Positions 16,805 to 25,791 are shown, numbered from the stretch's first letter. The stretch: DNA of 64,000 nucleotides from Gaiellasilicea sp963789355 (GCA_963789355.1 CAWBKK010000002.1:124001-188000); one strand, 5' to 3'. Made by a program: numbers and translations. The notes: generated by a model not told the origin, from the letters alone.

Positions 16805-19037
16805 CTTTCAGGAGGCGCCGCAGCAGCGTCAGCGCCCCCTCCTTGTCGAGATAGTCGTTCAGATTCCCGCACTTCGGGCTCTGGACGCAGCTCGGGCACC
16901 CCTCCGCGCACGGGCAGCCGGCGAGCATCTTCGCGGTGTCGTCGACCCAGCCCTCGAACCGCTCGAAGCCGCGCTCGGTGATCCCGACGCCGCCCGCGTG
17001 GCCGTCATAGACGAAGATCGTCGGCAGGCCGGTCTGCGGGTGGATGTTCGTCGAGAGGCCGCCGATGTCCCAGCGGTCGCACATCGCCCAGAGCGGGAGC
17101 AGCGCGATCAGCGAGTGCTCGGCCGCGTGCAGCGAGGAGAGCAGCTTCGGCATCTCCTCGAGTCCTTCCAGCTGTCGCGGCGTCGGCGAGAACCAGACGG
17201 CCTCCGTCTCGAAGCTCGTCTCGGGGAGGTCGAGTGGGATCGTCTCGAGCGTGTCGCCGCCGCTGATCGACTTGCGCTGGTACGCGACCACGCGCTCGCT
17301 GACCGAGACGCGGCCGAACGCGAGCTCGAGGCCGAGCCGCTGCTCGACGCGGAGCGGCTCGACGATCTCGGTTGCGGTCTCCTTCTTCGCCTGCGTGTAC
17401 CAGTCCACGCTCGCCGCGGTGACGAGCGCCATCCGGGCGTCGACGTCGAGCCTGCGGACGAGATGCTGCTCGCCGAGGTGAAGATAGACGGCTCCGTCGT
17501 GGACGGTCGAGTACGCGCGCGAGCGCTCGACCGTGCCGAGCACGGTGCCCGCCTCCGCGTCGACGACGGTGAACGAGTCGAGCTCGCCCGAGCGGAGCAG
17601 GACCCGTGCGGCCGGATAGTCCTTTCCGGCCCAGACCCAGCCGGCGTCCGTGTGCTTCAGCTCCGGGAGCAGCGCCGCTCGCTCGAGCGCCTCGGGCCCG
17701 AGCGTCTCGGCGTCGCGTTCGTCGATCGGCCCCTCGTAGGCGGCGGAGAGGACGTGGCCGTCCAGCACGCGCGGGTTTGCGTGATCGAGGATCGCAGCCT
17801 CGACCGTCCTTTCCAGCAGCGTCTCGGGCTCGCGCATGAAGTACTGGTCGAGTGCGTCCTCGCTGGCGACGAGCACGGCGAGGCCGGGGCTCCGCCGCCC
17901 CGCGCGTCCCCACTGCTGCCGGAGCGAGGACACCGTGCCGGGAAAGCCGACCGAGATCGCGCAGTCGAGCGAGCCGATGTCGATCCCCAGCTCGAGCGCG
18001 TCCGTCGCAGTGACGCCGAGCAACTCGCCGCTCATCAGCCGCTGCTCGATCTCGCGCCGCTGGCCCGGCGTGTAGCCCGCGCGGTAGGGCGCGAGCCGCG
18101 CTGCCAGGGCGGGCTCGAGTCGCCCGGACGCGAAGCGGTGGATCAGCTCCACCGCCTTCCGGCTCTTCGCAAAGCAGATCGTTCGTTGCCCGGCGGAGAC
18201 GAACCCGGCCAGCAGGCGGGAGGCGTCGCCGAGCGTGCTGGCGCGGACGCCGAGGTCGACGTCGATCAGCTCCGGGTTCCAGAGTGCGATCGTGCGCTCG
18301 GTGGAGGGCGCCGCGTCGCTGTCGACCACCGTCGCCGGCTCGCCCAGCAGCGAGGCCGCGAGCTCGCCCGGATTCGCGATCGTCGCCGATGCCAGCGCGA
18401 ACTGCGGTTCCGACCCGTAGGCGCGCGCGAGCCGGCGCAGGCGCCGGAGCACGTTCGCGACGTGCGAGCCGAAGACGCCGCGGTAGACGTGCGCCTCGTC
18501 GACGACCACGAACCGGAGGTTCGCGAGCACGTCTCCCCACCGGTCGTGATGGGGCAGGACGCCGACGTGGAGCATGTCCGGGTTCGTCAGGATCACGTTC
18601 GCCCACTTCCGGATCTGCCAGCGCCGCTCGCTCTCGGTGTCGCCGTCGTAGATCGCCGGCTTGACGCCCTTGACCCCGAAAGCGGAGAGCGCGCGCGCCT
18701 GATCCTGCGCGAGCGCCTTGGTCGGATAGAGGTAGAGAGCGCGGCTCTTCGGCTCGCGCGCGAGCAGGTCGAGCACGGGCAGGTTGAACGCGAGGCTCTT
18801 GCCGCTCGCAGTGCTGGTCGTGACGATTGCGTTCCCGCCCGCCCGCAGCGCCTCCCACGCCTCGGCCTGGTGCCGGTAGAGCGCCGTGATCCCCTGCCCG
18901 ACGAGGGCCGAGGCGACGCGCGGGTCGAGGTCGTCCGGGAAGGGCTCCGTCCGCCCGGCGCGTGGCGGCTCGACTGCGACGTGCGCCAGCTCCTCTCCCT
19001 GCAGGAGCTCGAGCCAGGAAGGGCTGACGACGCTCAC
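16761..19037 (-). CDS. DEAD/DEAH-box helicase with DUF1998-type zinc C-terminus, MrfA/YprA-like
   Basis: 758 residues. Two RecA domains: Q-like region GITALYRHQAEAW, motif I VTTSTASGKSLAFN, motif II DEAHVYRG, motif III LASATIANP, motif IV-VI region with GVTATDALELGIDIGSLD and RQQWGRAGRRS. The C-terminus carries a four-Cys cluster (CPCAEGCPSC...CGN) characteristic of DUF1998 proteins such as MrfA, linked to mitomycin-type DNA damage repair in Bacillus. GTG start. The riboswitch region for thi genes lies just upstream on the other strand. Confidence 0.88.
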   Translation of the reverse strand: MSVVSPSWLELLQGEELAHVAVEPPRAGRTEPFPDDLDPRVASALVGQGITALYRHQAEAWEALRAGGNAIVTTSTASGKSLAFNLPVLDLLAREPKSRALYLYPTKALAQDQARALSAFGVKGVKPAIYDGDTESERRWQIRKWANVILTNPDMLHVGVLPHHDRWGDVLANLRFVVVDEAHVYRGVFGSHVANVLRRLRRLARAYGSEPQFALASATIANPGELAASLLGEPATVVDSDAAPSTERTIALWNPELIDVDLGVRASTLGDASRLLAGFVSAGQRTICFAKSRKAVELIHRFASGRLEPALAARLAPYRAGYTPGQRREIEQRLMSGELLGVTATDALELGIDIGSLDCAISVGFPGTVSSLRQQWGRAGRRSPGLAVLVASEDALDQYFMREPETLLERTVEAAILDHANPRVLDGHVLSAAYEGPIDERDAETLGPEALERAALLPELKHTDAGWVWAGKDYPAARVLLRSGELDSFTVVDAEAGTVLGTVERSRAYSTVHDGAVYLHLGEQHLVRRLDVDARMALVTAASVDWYTQAKKETATEIVEPLRVEQRLGLELAFGRVSVSERVVAYQRKSISGGDTLETIPLDLPETSFETEAVWFSPTPRQLEGLEEMPKLLSSLHAAEHSLIALLPLWAMCDRWDIGGLSTNIHPQTGLPTIFVYDGHAGGVGITERGFERFEGWVDDTAKMLAGCPCAEGCPSCVQSPKCGNLNDYLDKEGALTLLRRLLKASPPATRPRRPTTR

Positions 19038-19051
19038 GTGTCCTACGCTAG

Positions 19052-19134
19052 CCTTCGCTTCGACCTACCGGGGTGCCCCGAGCGGGGCTGAGATCACACC
19101 CGTCGAACCTGATCCGGCTCATACCGGCGAAGGG
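19052..19134 (+). ncRNA. TPP riboswitch (THI element)
   Basis: Thiamine pyrophosphate aptamer ahead of thiD. Conserved pieces in order: GGGGTGC (19070-19076), GGGCTGAGAT (19085-19094), ACCC (19098-19101), GAACCTGATC (19105-19114) and ATACCGGCGAAGGGA (19121-19135). P1 pairs CCTTCGC (19052-19058) with GCGAAGG (19127-19133). The 3' strand of P1 overlaps the purine-rich ribosome site AGGGAG (19131-19136), 4 nt before the GTG start, so TPP binding should block thiD translation directly. No separate terminator fits in the 6 nt left. Confidence 0.95.
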
Positions 19135-19140
19135 AGCAGA

Positions 19141-19920
19141 GTGGTACCACGCGCGCTGACGATCGCCACGTCCGACTCGGGCGGCGGCGCCGGGATCCAG
19201 GCGGATCTGAAGGCGTTCGCCGCCGCAGGGGCTCACGGCACGAGCGCGCTCGTCGCGCTGACGGCGCAGAACACGATCGCGGTGACCGCCGTGCACGAGC
19301 TGCCGTCGGAGTTCATCCGCGCGCAGCTCGAAGCGATCTTCGACGACATCGGCGTCGACGCAGCCAAGACGGGCATGCTCTTCTCCCGACGGATCATCGA
19401 GTCGGTCGCCGAGTTCCTCGAGCGCCACCCCGTCCCGCTCGTCGTCGACCCAGTGCTGATCGCGAGCTCGGGCGCGCAGTTGCTGCAGGACGACGCGGTC
19501 GAGACGCTGATCGGCCGCCTGTTTCCGCTGGCAACGGTCGTGACGCCGAACCTGCCCGAGGCGGAGGCGCTGACGGGGATGGCGGGCGCGCCTCGCCGCG
19601 AGCTGGCGGAGCGGCTCGTCGAGCTCGGAGCCGGCGCCGCCCTCGTCACCGGCGGCCACGGTGCGACCCCGGTCGACCACCTCTTCGACGGGACGGAGCA
19701 TCTCGAGCTCCCCGTCGAGCGGCTCGCAATCGCCGCGACTCACGGCGCCGGCTGCACGCACTCCGCGACGCTGACCGCGCTCCTCGCTCGCGGCTTCTCG
19801 CTCCCAGACGCTGCGCGAGGGGCGTTGGTCGCCGCGTCCGCCGCGGTTCGGAACGGCCTCGACGAGATCGGCGCCGGCGAAGGCCCCGCCGACGTCCTCA
19901 ACGTGAAAGGAACCGGATGA
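19141..19920 (+). CDS. thiD: hydroxymethylpyrimidine/phosphomethylpyrimidine kinase
   Basis: Phosphorylates HMP twice to HMP-PP for thiamine synthesis. 259 residues of the ribokinase fold: ATSDSGGGAGIQADLKAF at the substrate site, ALTAQNT, VDPVLIASSGAQLL, PNLPEAEALTG and the C-terminal anion hole GAGCTHSATLTALLARG. GTG start follows the TPP riboswitch. Its stop overlaps thiM (ATGA). Confidence 0.93.
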   Translation: MVPRALTIATSDSGGGAGIQADLKAFAAAGAHGTSALVALTAQNTIAVTAVHELPSEFIRAQLEAIFDDIGVDAAKTGMLFSRRIIESVAEFLERHPVPLVVDPVLIASSGAQLLQDDAVETLIGRLFPLATVVTPNLPEAEALTGMAGAPRRELAERLVELGAGAALVTGGHGATPVDHLFDGTEHLELPVERLAIAATHGAGCTHSATLTALLARGFSLPDAARGALVAASAAVRNGLDEIGAGEGPADVLNVKGTG

Positions 19921-20714
19921 CGATCGATCCCGGCGTGACGCTCGGCGTGATTCGCGAGCGGAAGCCGCTCGTTCACAACATCACCAACTACGTCGTCATG
20001 AACGAAACCGCAAACGCGATCCTCGCGCTCGGCGCGCTGCCCGTGATGGCGCACGCCCGGGAGGAGGTCGCCGAGATGGTCGGGCTGGCAGGCGCGCTCG
20101 TGCTCAATATCGGCACGCTCTCGGAGTCGTGGATCGAGGCGATGCTGCTCGCCGGCAAAGCGGCGAACGAGCGCGGCGTGCCGGTCGTGCTCGACCCGGT
20201 CGGCGTCGGTGCAACCGCCTACCGAACGGAGACCGCGCGGCGGCTTCTCGCCGAGATCGACGTCGCCGTGCTGCGCGGGAACGCCGGTGAGGTGGCGACT
20301 CTCGTCGGCGTCGAGGCTGAGGTGCGCGGTGTCGAGTCGGTGGGTGTCGGCGGTGATCCGGCTGAGCTCGCGCGCGAGGCCGCGCGGACGCTCGGCCTCG
20401 TCGCCTCCGTGACCGGCGCGGTCGACCACGTCTCCAGCGCCGAGCGCTCGGCCGAGATCTCGAACGGTCATCCGCTGCTCGCCTCGATTACCGGCACCGG
20501 GTGCATGTCCACGGCGATGACGGGCTGCTTCCTCGCGGGCAAGAACGACTCGTTCGAGGCGGCAGTCGAAGCGCTCGTCGCATTCGGGGTCGCCGGCGAG
20601 GACGCTGCGGCCGGCGCAAGCGGGCCCGGCAGCTTTCACGTCGCGCTCTACGACGCGCTCGCGGCGCTCGACCCCGCCACGCTCTCCTCGCGAGCGAAGG
20701 TCGAGGGCACGTGA
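19917..20714 (+). CDS. thiM: hydroxyethylthiazole kinase
   Basis: Phosphorylates hydroxyethylthiazole, a salvage step supplying the thiazole half of thiamine. 265 residues, normal length: PLVHNITNYVVMNETANAIL at the start, LDPVGVGATAYR, and the anion-hole motif ITGTGCMSTAMTGCF. Overlaps thiD and thiE by 4 nt. No thiG or thiC is present here, so thiazole may be salvaged or made elsewhere. Confidence 0.93.
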   Translation: MTIDPGVTLGVIRERKPLVHNITNYVVMNETANAILALGALPVMAHAREEVAEMVGLAGALVLNIGTLSESWIEAMLLAGKAANERGVPVVLDPVGVGATAYRTETARRLLAEIDVAVLRGNAGEVATLVGVEAEVRGVESVGVGGDPAELAREAARTLGLVASVTGAVDHVSSAERSAEISNGHPLLASITGTGCMSTAMTGCFLAGKNDSFEAAVEALVAFGVAGEDAAAGASGPGSFHVALYDALAALDPATLSSRAKVEGT

Positions 20715-21259
20715 GGGTGCACGTGATCGTGGCGGACGAGGCAACGGCGCGGCGCGCGGCGGCAGGTGGGGCGACCGTCGTCCAGCTGCGGCTCAAGGGA
20801 GCGCCGACGGCGGACGTCGTCGCGCTCGGCTGCACCCTGGCCGACCTCGACGCCGAGCTGGTCGTCAACGACGATGTCGACGCGGCGCTCGAGCTCGGCG
20901 TCGGCGTTCATCTGGGCCAAGGCGACCCCGGGCTCGAGCGGGCGACGGAAGCCGGAATTCCGCTCGGGATCTCGGTGACGACGCGGCGTGAAGGCGCGGT
21001 CGCCGAGTTCGCCGGCGCGACCTACCTCGGAGCCGGACCTGTCTGGCGGACGCCGTCGAAGTCCGACGCGGCGGCTCCGATCGGGATCGACGGACTGCGC
21101 GACGTCTGCCTCTCCGTCTCGATCCCGGTGGTTGCGATCGGCGGGATCGATGCGTCCAACGCGGCCGAGTGCATCCGTGCGGGCGCGGCCGGCGTGGCGG
21201 TGATCCGCGCCGTCGCGGAAATCGAGGCGCTCCGCGCGGTCGTCGATGAAGCTCTCTGA
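20711..21259 (+). CDS. thiE: thiamine phosphate synthase
   Basis: Joins HMP-PP and thiazole phosphate into thiamine monophosphate. 182 residues, somewhat short for the ~210-residue TIM barrel; the N-terminus begins directly at the first strand (VHVIVADEATARRAAAGGATVVQLRLKG). Present are VNDDVDAALELGVGVHLGQ, LGAGPVWRTPSKSDAA and the phosphate loop VVAIGGIDASNAAECIRAGAAGVAVI. GTG start within GTGA overlap; 14-nt overlap with thiL. Confidence 0.9.
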   Translation: MRVHVIVADEATARRAAAGGATVVQLRLKGAPTADVVALGCTLADLDAELVVNDDVDAALELGVGVHLGQGDPGLERATEAGIPLGISVTTRREGAVAEFAGATYLGAGPVWRTPSKSDAAAPIGIDGLRDVCLSVSIPVVAIGGIDASNAAECIRAGAAGVAVIRAVAEIEALRAVVDEAL

Positions 21260-22076
21260 CGCCGGAGAGCTCGGGCTCCTGAGCGAGCTCGAGTCGCGGG
21301 GTCTGATCCACGGGACCGAGCACGATGCAGCCGAGCTCGCGGGCGGTCTGATCCTCACCCAGGATGCGCTCGTCGAGGGCGTCCACTTCCGGCTCGACTG
21401 GCTCTCCTGGCGCGAGCTCGGCTTTCGCGCCGCCGCGGTCAACATCAGCGATCTCGCCGCGTCGGCGGCGCGGCCGGAGGCGCTGCTCGTCACCCTGGCC
21501 GCGCCCGCGACGGTGCACGTCGAGGATGTGGTCGAGCTCTACAAGGGGATCGCAGCGGCCGGTGTGCCCGTGCGCGGCGGCGACACCACGCGCTCCGACG
21601 TCGTCGTCGTCGGCGTCACCGCCGTGGGTCACTCGGAGCGCGTTCCGGGCAGGACGGGCGCGCGGCCGGGTGACGAGCTGGTGGTCACGGGCCCTCTCGG
21701 CGCTGCGGGAGCCGCTTTCCGCCAGGGCGCCTATCTCCGGCCGCCGCTGCGAGTCGAGGAAGGCCTTCGGCTGGGGCGGCTCGCCTCGGCGATGCTCGAT
21801 GTCTCGGACGGGATCGCCGTCGACGCCGGTCATCTCGCCCACCGTTCGGGCTGCAGGATCGTGATCGACCTCGACGCCGTTCCGCTCGGCGGCACCCTCG
21901 ACGACCTCGGCTTCGGCGAGGACTTCGAGCTCCTCGCCGCGGTGGCGCCAAGTAACAGTCTGTTACTTGGCTTCCCGGTGATCGGCCGCTGCGAGAAGGG
22001 CGACGGCGTCGTCCTCCTCCGCGGCGGCGAGCCGTACGAGTTGCGCGGCTACGAGCACTTCACGGCGCCGGAGTAA
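21246..22076 (+). CDS. thiL: thiamine-monophosphate kinase with palindromic insertion
   Basis: Converts thiamine monophosphate to TPP, the last pathway step. 276 residues, a little short: DALVEGVHF, AAVNISDLAASAARPEALLVTLA, VRGGDTTRSDVVVVGVTAVG, MLDVSDGIAVDAGHLA and GEDFELLAAV are the metal and nucleotide motifs. Codons 234-242 (APSNSLLLG) coincide with a 25-bp perfect palindrome related to those at 612 and 962; it is in frame, sits in a variable loop after GEDFELL, and contributes a TTA codon, rare in such GC-rich DNA. Confidence 0.92.
   Translation: MKLSDAGELGLLSELESRGLIHGTEHDAAELAGGLILTQDALVEGVHFRLDWLSWRELGFRAAAVNISDLAASAARPEALLVTLAAPATVHVEDVVELYKGIAAAGVPVRGGDTTRSDVVVVGVTAVGHSERVPGRTGARPGDELVVTGPLGAAGAAFRQGAYLRPPLRVEEGLRLGRLASAMLDVSDGIAVDAGHLAHRSGCRIVIDLDAVPLGGTLDDLGFGEDFELLAAVAPSNSLLLGFPVIGRCEKGDGVVLLRGGEPYELRGYEHFTAPE
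21947..21971. repeat. palindromic repeat, copy 3 (inside thiL)
   Basis: Perfect inverted repeat: left arm GCCAAGTAACAG, one central T, right arm CTGTTACTTGGC. It shares the core of the copies at 612-640 and 962-990 and reads through in frame in thiL. The sequence is AT-richer than its surroundings, supporting insertion. Confidence 0.9.
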
Positions 22077-22087
22077 GCTCGCCGAAG

Positions 22088-23161
22088 GTGCTCGGCTTCG
22101 TGGTCAGGCGGCTGGCAGCGGCGGTTGTGCTCTTCCTCGCCCTGACGCTGTACACGTACGTTCTCTTCTTCGTCATCCCCGGAAACGAGGAGACGATCAG
22201 GCGCGGCTTCCGCGGCGACCAGGGTACGACGCTGCGCGAGACGGTCGGGATCAGCGGCGGCTCGCTCGTACGCGAGTACGGCTCGTTCGTCGCGCACGTC
22301 GTTCAGGGCGACCTCGGCACGTCGAGCCGGACCAACCAGGAGGTCGTCGAGGTGATCGCGCAGGCCGCGCCGGTGACGCTCTCCCTCGTGCTCGGGGGCG
22401 CCGTCGTCTGGCTCCTGCTCGCGATCCCGATCGGCATCGTCTCGGCGTTGCGGCCACGCTCGCTGCTCGACCGCGGCGGAATGATCCTCGTCCTCATCGG
22501 CGTCTCGGCCCATCCGCTCTGGATCGGCCTGATGCTCGCGTACGTGTTCGGCTACCGGCTCGAGTGGACGCCGATCGGGGGCTACTGCTCCGTCTTCACG
22601 CCCACCGAGACCTGCGGCGGCCCGGTCCAGTGGGCGTACCACCTGCTCCTGCCGTGGCTCGCCTTCGCCGCGGTCTTCGCGGCGATCTACGCCCGGATGA
22701 TCCGGGCGAGCGTGCTCGAGGTCTACGACGCCGACCATGTGCGCACGGCCCGTGCGATCGGGATGAGCGAGGGCAGGATCCTCCGCACGCAGGTGCTCCG
22801 GAACGCGTCGCTGCCGCTCGTGACGATGCTCGGGATGGACGTCGGGATCGCGTTCGGCGGCGCGATCTTCGTCGAGCGCGCGTTCGGCCTCCCCGGGATC
22901 GGCCGGCTGCTGGTCGCCTCTCTCGGCGGCCGCGATCTGCCCGTCGTGCTCGGGATCGTGCTCCTCGTGACGACGGCGATCCTGCTCTTCAACCTCGTCG
23001 TCGATCTGCTCTATCCGCTGCTCGACCCGCGAATCGGCTACGCAGGCAGCCAGTCCTCGAATGCGCGCTCGAAGTGGCTGCGTGGGCGGGCGCCGACGAC
23101 GGTCGCCCTCGGCTCGCCGTCCGCGAAGAGGATCACCGTCGGGAGCGAGAGGACGCCGTAG
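22088..23161 (+). CDS. ABC transporter permease, DppB/OppB family, orphan
   Basis: Membrane permease of the peptide/nickel importer type, 357 residues. An N-terminal helix (LGFVVRRLAAAVVLFLALTLYTYVLFF region), the periplasmic loop with GDLGTSSRTNQEV, five more helices, and the EAA loop DADHVRTARAIGMSEGRILRTQVLRNA then GIAFGGAIFVERAFGLPGIGRLL. Family proteins end near LLYPLLDPRI; here the frame runs ~40 residues on, antisense to the thioredoxin gene, before a stop. No DppC, ATPase or binding-protein gene follows. Possibly a decaying remnant. Confidence 0.8.
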   Translation: MLGFVVRRLAAAVVLFLALTLYTYVLFFVIPGNEETIRRGFRGDQGTTLRETVGISGGSLVREYGSFVAHVVQGDLGTSSRTNQEVVEVIAQAAPVTLSLVLGGAVVWLLLAIPIGIVSALRPRSLLDRGGMILVLIGVSAHPLWIGLMLAYVFGYRLEWTPIGGYCSVFTPTETCGGPVQWAYHLLLPWLAFAAVFAAIYARMIRASVLEVYDADHVRTARAIGMSEGRILRTQVLRNASLPLVTMLGMDVGIAFGGAIFVERAFGLPGIGRLLVASLGGRDLPVVLGIVLLVTTAILLFNLVVDLLYPLLDPRIGYAGSQSSNARSKWLRGRAPTTVALGSPSAKRITVGSERTP

Positions 23162-23352
23162 CGGCTCGGGACGGCGAGGTGCTCGTCGATGTTCACCCGG
23201 ACGAGGGCGACGCCGCGGTCGGCCGCGATCGCCTCGAGCAGCGGCTCGATCGCCTGGCACGGCTTGCACCAGGGTGCCCAAAAGTCGACGATCGTCGGCG
23301 CAGCGGCGCCGAGCACCTCCGCCTCGAAGGTTGCGTCCGTGACCTCTCTCAT
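23038..23352 (-). CDS. thioredoxin
   Basis: 104 residues, the normal size. Active site WCKPC in TIVDFWAPWCKPCQAIEPLLEA; the Gly between the Cys of classical TrxA is Lys here. Conserved cis-Pro in SLPTVILFADGEP. ATG at 23352 overlaps the stop of the glycosyltransferase gene upstream (ATGA), so the two are co-transcribed. Its 3' half is antisense to the read-through tail of the permease gene. Confidence 0.9.
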   Translation of the reverse strand: MREVTDATFEAEVLGAAAPTIVDFWAPWCKPCQAIEPLLEAIAADRGVALVRVNIDEHLAVPSRYGVLSLPTVILFADGEPRATVVGARPRSHFERAFEDWLPA

Positions 23353-24065
23353 AGCGCCCCCCGGAGCGCCGCCAGCCGCAGCAGCGGCACCTTCCAGATC
23401 GCCTCGAGCACGATCGCGCGCGACATCTTCGAGCCGCCGACGGCGCGATCGGCGAAACGGATCGGCACTTCGACGACGCGGAAGCCCTTGCGAACCGCCC
23501 GATACGTCAACTCGATCTGGAACGCGTAGCCGCGGGAATGCACGGCCTCGAGCGGGATCGTTTCGAGCACGGTCCGGCGAAAGCACTTGAAGCCTCCGGT
23601 CAGGTCGCGCACGGGCACGCCGAGGACGATCCGGGCATAGATCGAGCCGCCGGCCGAGATCGCGCGCCGGATCAGGCCCCAGTTCTCGACACCGCCGCCG
23701 GGGACGTAGCGCGAGCCGAGGACGAGGTCGGCGTCGGCCGTGGCTGCGAGGAGTCGCGGCACGTCGGCAGGATCGTGCGAGAAGTCGCAGTCGATCTCGA
23801 CCACCAGCTCGGCGCCCGCGTCGAGCGCCCGCCGGAAGCCGGCCAGGTACGCCGGCCCGAGGCCTTCCTTGCGCGGCCGGTGGAGCACGTCGACGAACCC
23901 GAGCTCCCCCGCCAGCCGGTCGGCCAGCTCGCCCGTCCCGTCCGGCGAGTTGTCGTCGATCACGAGCACGCGGTCAGCCGGGCCGAGCACCTCGCCGAGA
24001 GCCCGCAGCATCGGCTCCAGGTTCTCGCGCTCGTTGTAGGTCGGCAGGCAGACACACACCCTCAC
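23349..24065 (-). CDS. family 2 glycosyltransferase, polyprenol-phosphate mannose synthase-like
   Basis: 238 residues of the soluble DPM1/Ppm1 catalytic type, which loads mannose or glucose onto a polyprenyl phosphate at the inner membrane face. CLPTYNERENLEPML, VLVIDDNSPDGTGELAD, the metal motif EIDCDFSHDPADV, GSRYVPGG and RDLTGGFKCFRR are all visible. No C-terminal membrane domain. Only 19 nt separate its GTG start from that of the divergent polX. Confidence 0.88.
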   Translation of the reverse strand: MRVCVCLPTYNERENLEPMLRALGEVLGPADRVLVIDDNSPDGTGELADRLAGELGFVDVLHRPRKEGLGPAYLAGFRRALDAGAELVVEIDCDFSHDPADVPRLLAATADADLVLGSRYVPGGGVENWGLIRRAISAGGSIYARIVLGVPVRDLTGGFKCFRRTVLETIPLEAVHSRGYAFQIELTYRAVRKGFRVVEVPIRFADRAVGGSKMSRAIVLEAIWKVPLLRLAALRGAL

Positions 24066-24084
24066 CTCCGTATCATCGCGGCAA

Positions 24085-25791
24085 GTGGCTTCGACTCTGC
24101 CGAGGAACGACGAGCTGGCCGACCAGCTCGAGCTGCTCGCCGACCTGAGCGAGCTGGAGGGCGAGGACTCGTTCCGTGTTCTCGCCTATCGCCGCGCCGC
24201 GACGCGGATCCGCGAGACCGGGGGCCCCGTCGCGCAGCTTGCGCTCGACGGCAAGGCGAAGGAGCTCTCCGGAATCGGCAAGACGATCGAGGACAAGATC
24301 GTCCAGGTGGTCGAGCTCGGCGAGATGGAGGCGCTGACGAAGCGAAAATTGCTCGTGCCCGAGGAGGTCGTCAAGTTCATGCGGCTGCCGGGGCTCGGGC
24401 CGAAGACGGCGCGGCGGATCTGGAAGGAGCTCGGCGTGACCACGATCGCCGGGCTGAAGGAGGCGGCCGAGCAGGAGCGGCTGCGCGCTCTGACGGGGCT
24501 CGGCGCCAAGAGCGAGGAGAAGATCCTGAAGGCGCTCGCCGAAGAGCCGAAGGATCCGCGCGAGTCGCGCCGGCTGCTCGGCGACGGGCTGCCCGTCCTG
24601 CTGGAGCTCGTCGAGGAGCTGCGGCGGCATCCCGCGGCGGTGAAGGTGTCCGAGGCCGGGTCGGCGAGGCGCAGGCGCGAGACGTTCCGCGACCTCGACG
24701 TGATCGCCACCTCCACCGATCCGCCGGCGCTGATCGAGGCGTTCACCGGCCGGGAGAACGTGGCGGACGTGATCGCGAAGGGCGAGACGAAGGCGACGGT
24801 GCTCACGAACGACGGGCTCCGGCTCGACCTCCGCGTCGTCCCGCCGGAGAGCTACGGCAACCTGCTTCAGCACTTCACCGGCTCGAAGGAGCACAACGTC
24901 GCCCTCCGCGAGGACGCCGTCCGGCGCGGCTTCAGCGTTTCCGAGTACTCGGTCACGAACACGGAGACCGGGGAGGAGTTCACCGCCGCGGACGAGGAGG
25001 AGCTCTACGCGCACCTCGGCTACGCCTACATCCCGCCCGAGCTACGGGAGAACGGCGGCGAGCTGGCCGCGGCACGAGCAGGGGCGCTGCCGAGCCTCGT
25101 CGAGCGAGACGACCTCCGCGGCGACCTCCACTCCCACTCCACCTGGTCGGACGGGAAGGCGACGATCGAGCAGATGGCGGTGGCGGCGCAGGCGCTCGGC
25201 CACGACTACCTGGCGATGTGCGACCACTCGCCCCGTCTCCGGGAGGGCCGCCTGCGGGCGCAGTGGCGAGAGATCGACGAGCTCAACGAGCGACTCGCAC
25301 CGTTCCGGATCCTGAAGGGGATCGAGGTGAACATCCGCGCCAACGGGGAGCTCGACGTCGACGACGAGACGCTCGCCGAGCTCGACTGGGTGATGGCATC
25401 GGTACACACGAGTTTCGACAAGGACCCGACGGAGCGCGTCCTGCAGGCGATGCAGAACCGCCACGTCGACTGCATCGGCCACTTGACGAGCCGGCGGATC
25501 GGCGTCCGCAATCCCTCCGCGATCGAGGTCGAGAGGGTCGTCGAGGGCGCCCTCGAGACGGGCACGTTCCTCGAGATCAACTCCCAGCCCGACCGGCTCG
25601 ACCTGCGCGACGCGAACGCGCGGCTGGCAGGGGAGGCCGGGGTGACGCTGACGATCTCGAGCGACGGCCACTCGACCAAGGCGCTCCGGTACGTGGAGCT
25701 CGGCGTCGGCCAGGCTCGCCGCGCCTGGCTGACGAAGGCGCAAATCCTGAACACGCGCCCGTGGAGCGAGATCGAGAAGCTACGCAAGTGA
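24085..25791 (+). CDS. polX: DNA polymerase/3'-5' exonuclease PolX
   Basis: Base-excision repair polymerase of 568 residues. N-terminal 8-kDa-like and helix-hairpin-helix regions (ELSGIGKTIEDKI, LPGLGPKTARRIW, LTGLGAKSEEKIL), the X-family palm with GSARRRRETFRDLDVI (metal Asp pair) and LRLDLRVV (third Asp), then a C-terminal PHP phosphoesterase (~345-568) with DLHSHSTWSDGK, ISSDGHSTKALRY. GTG start. Confidence 0.93.
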   Translation: MASTLPRNDELADQLELLADLSELEGEDSFRVLAYRRAATRIRETGGPVAQLALDGKAKELSGIGKTIEDKIVQVVELGEMEALTKRKLLVPEEVVKFMRLPGLGPKTARRIWKELGVTTIAGLKEAAEQERLRALTGLGAKSEEKILKALAEEPKDPRESRRLLGDGLPVLLELVEELRRHPAAVKVSEAGSARRRRETFRDLDVIATSTDPPALIEAFTGRENVADVIAKGETKATVLTNDGLRLDLRVVPPESYGNLLQHFTGSKEHNVALREDAVRRGFSVSEYSVTNTETGEEFTAADEEELYAHLGYAYIPPELRENGGELAAARAGALPSLVERDDLRGDLHSHSTWSDGKATIEQMAVAAQALGHDYLAMCDHSPRLREGRLRAQWREIDELNERLAPFRILKGIEVNIRANGELDVDDETLAELDWVMASVHTSFDKDPTERVLQAMQNRHVDCIGHLTSRRIGVRNPSAIEVERVVEGALETGTFLEINSQPDRLDLRDANARLAGEAGVTLTISSDGHSTKALRYVELGVGQARRAWLTKAQILNTRPWSEIEKLRK

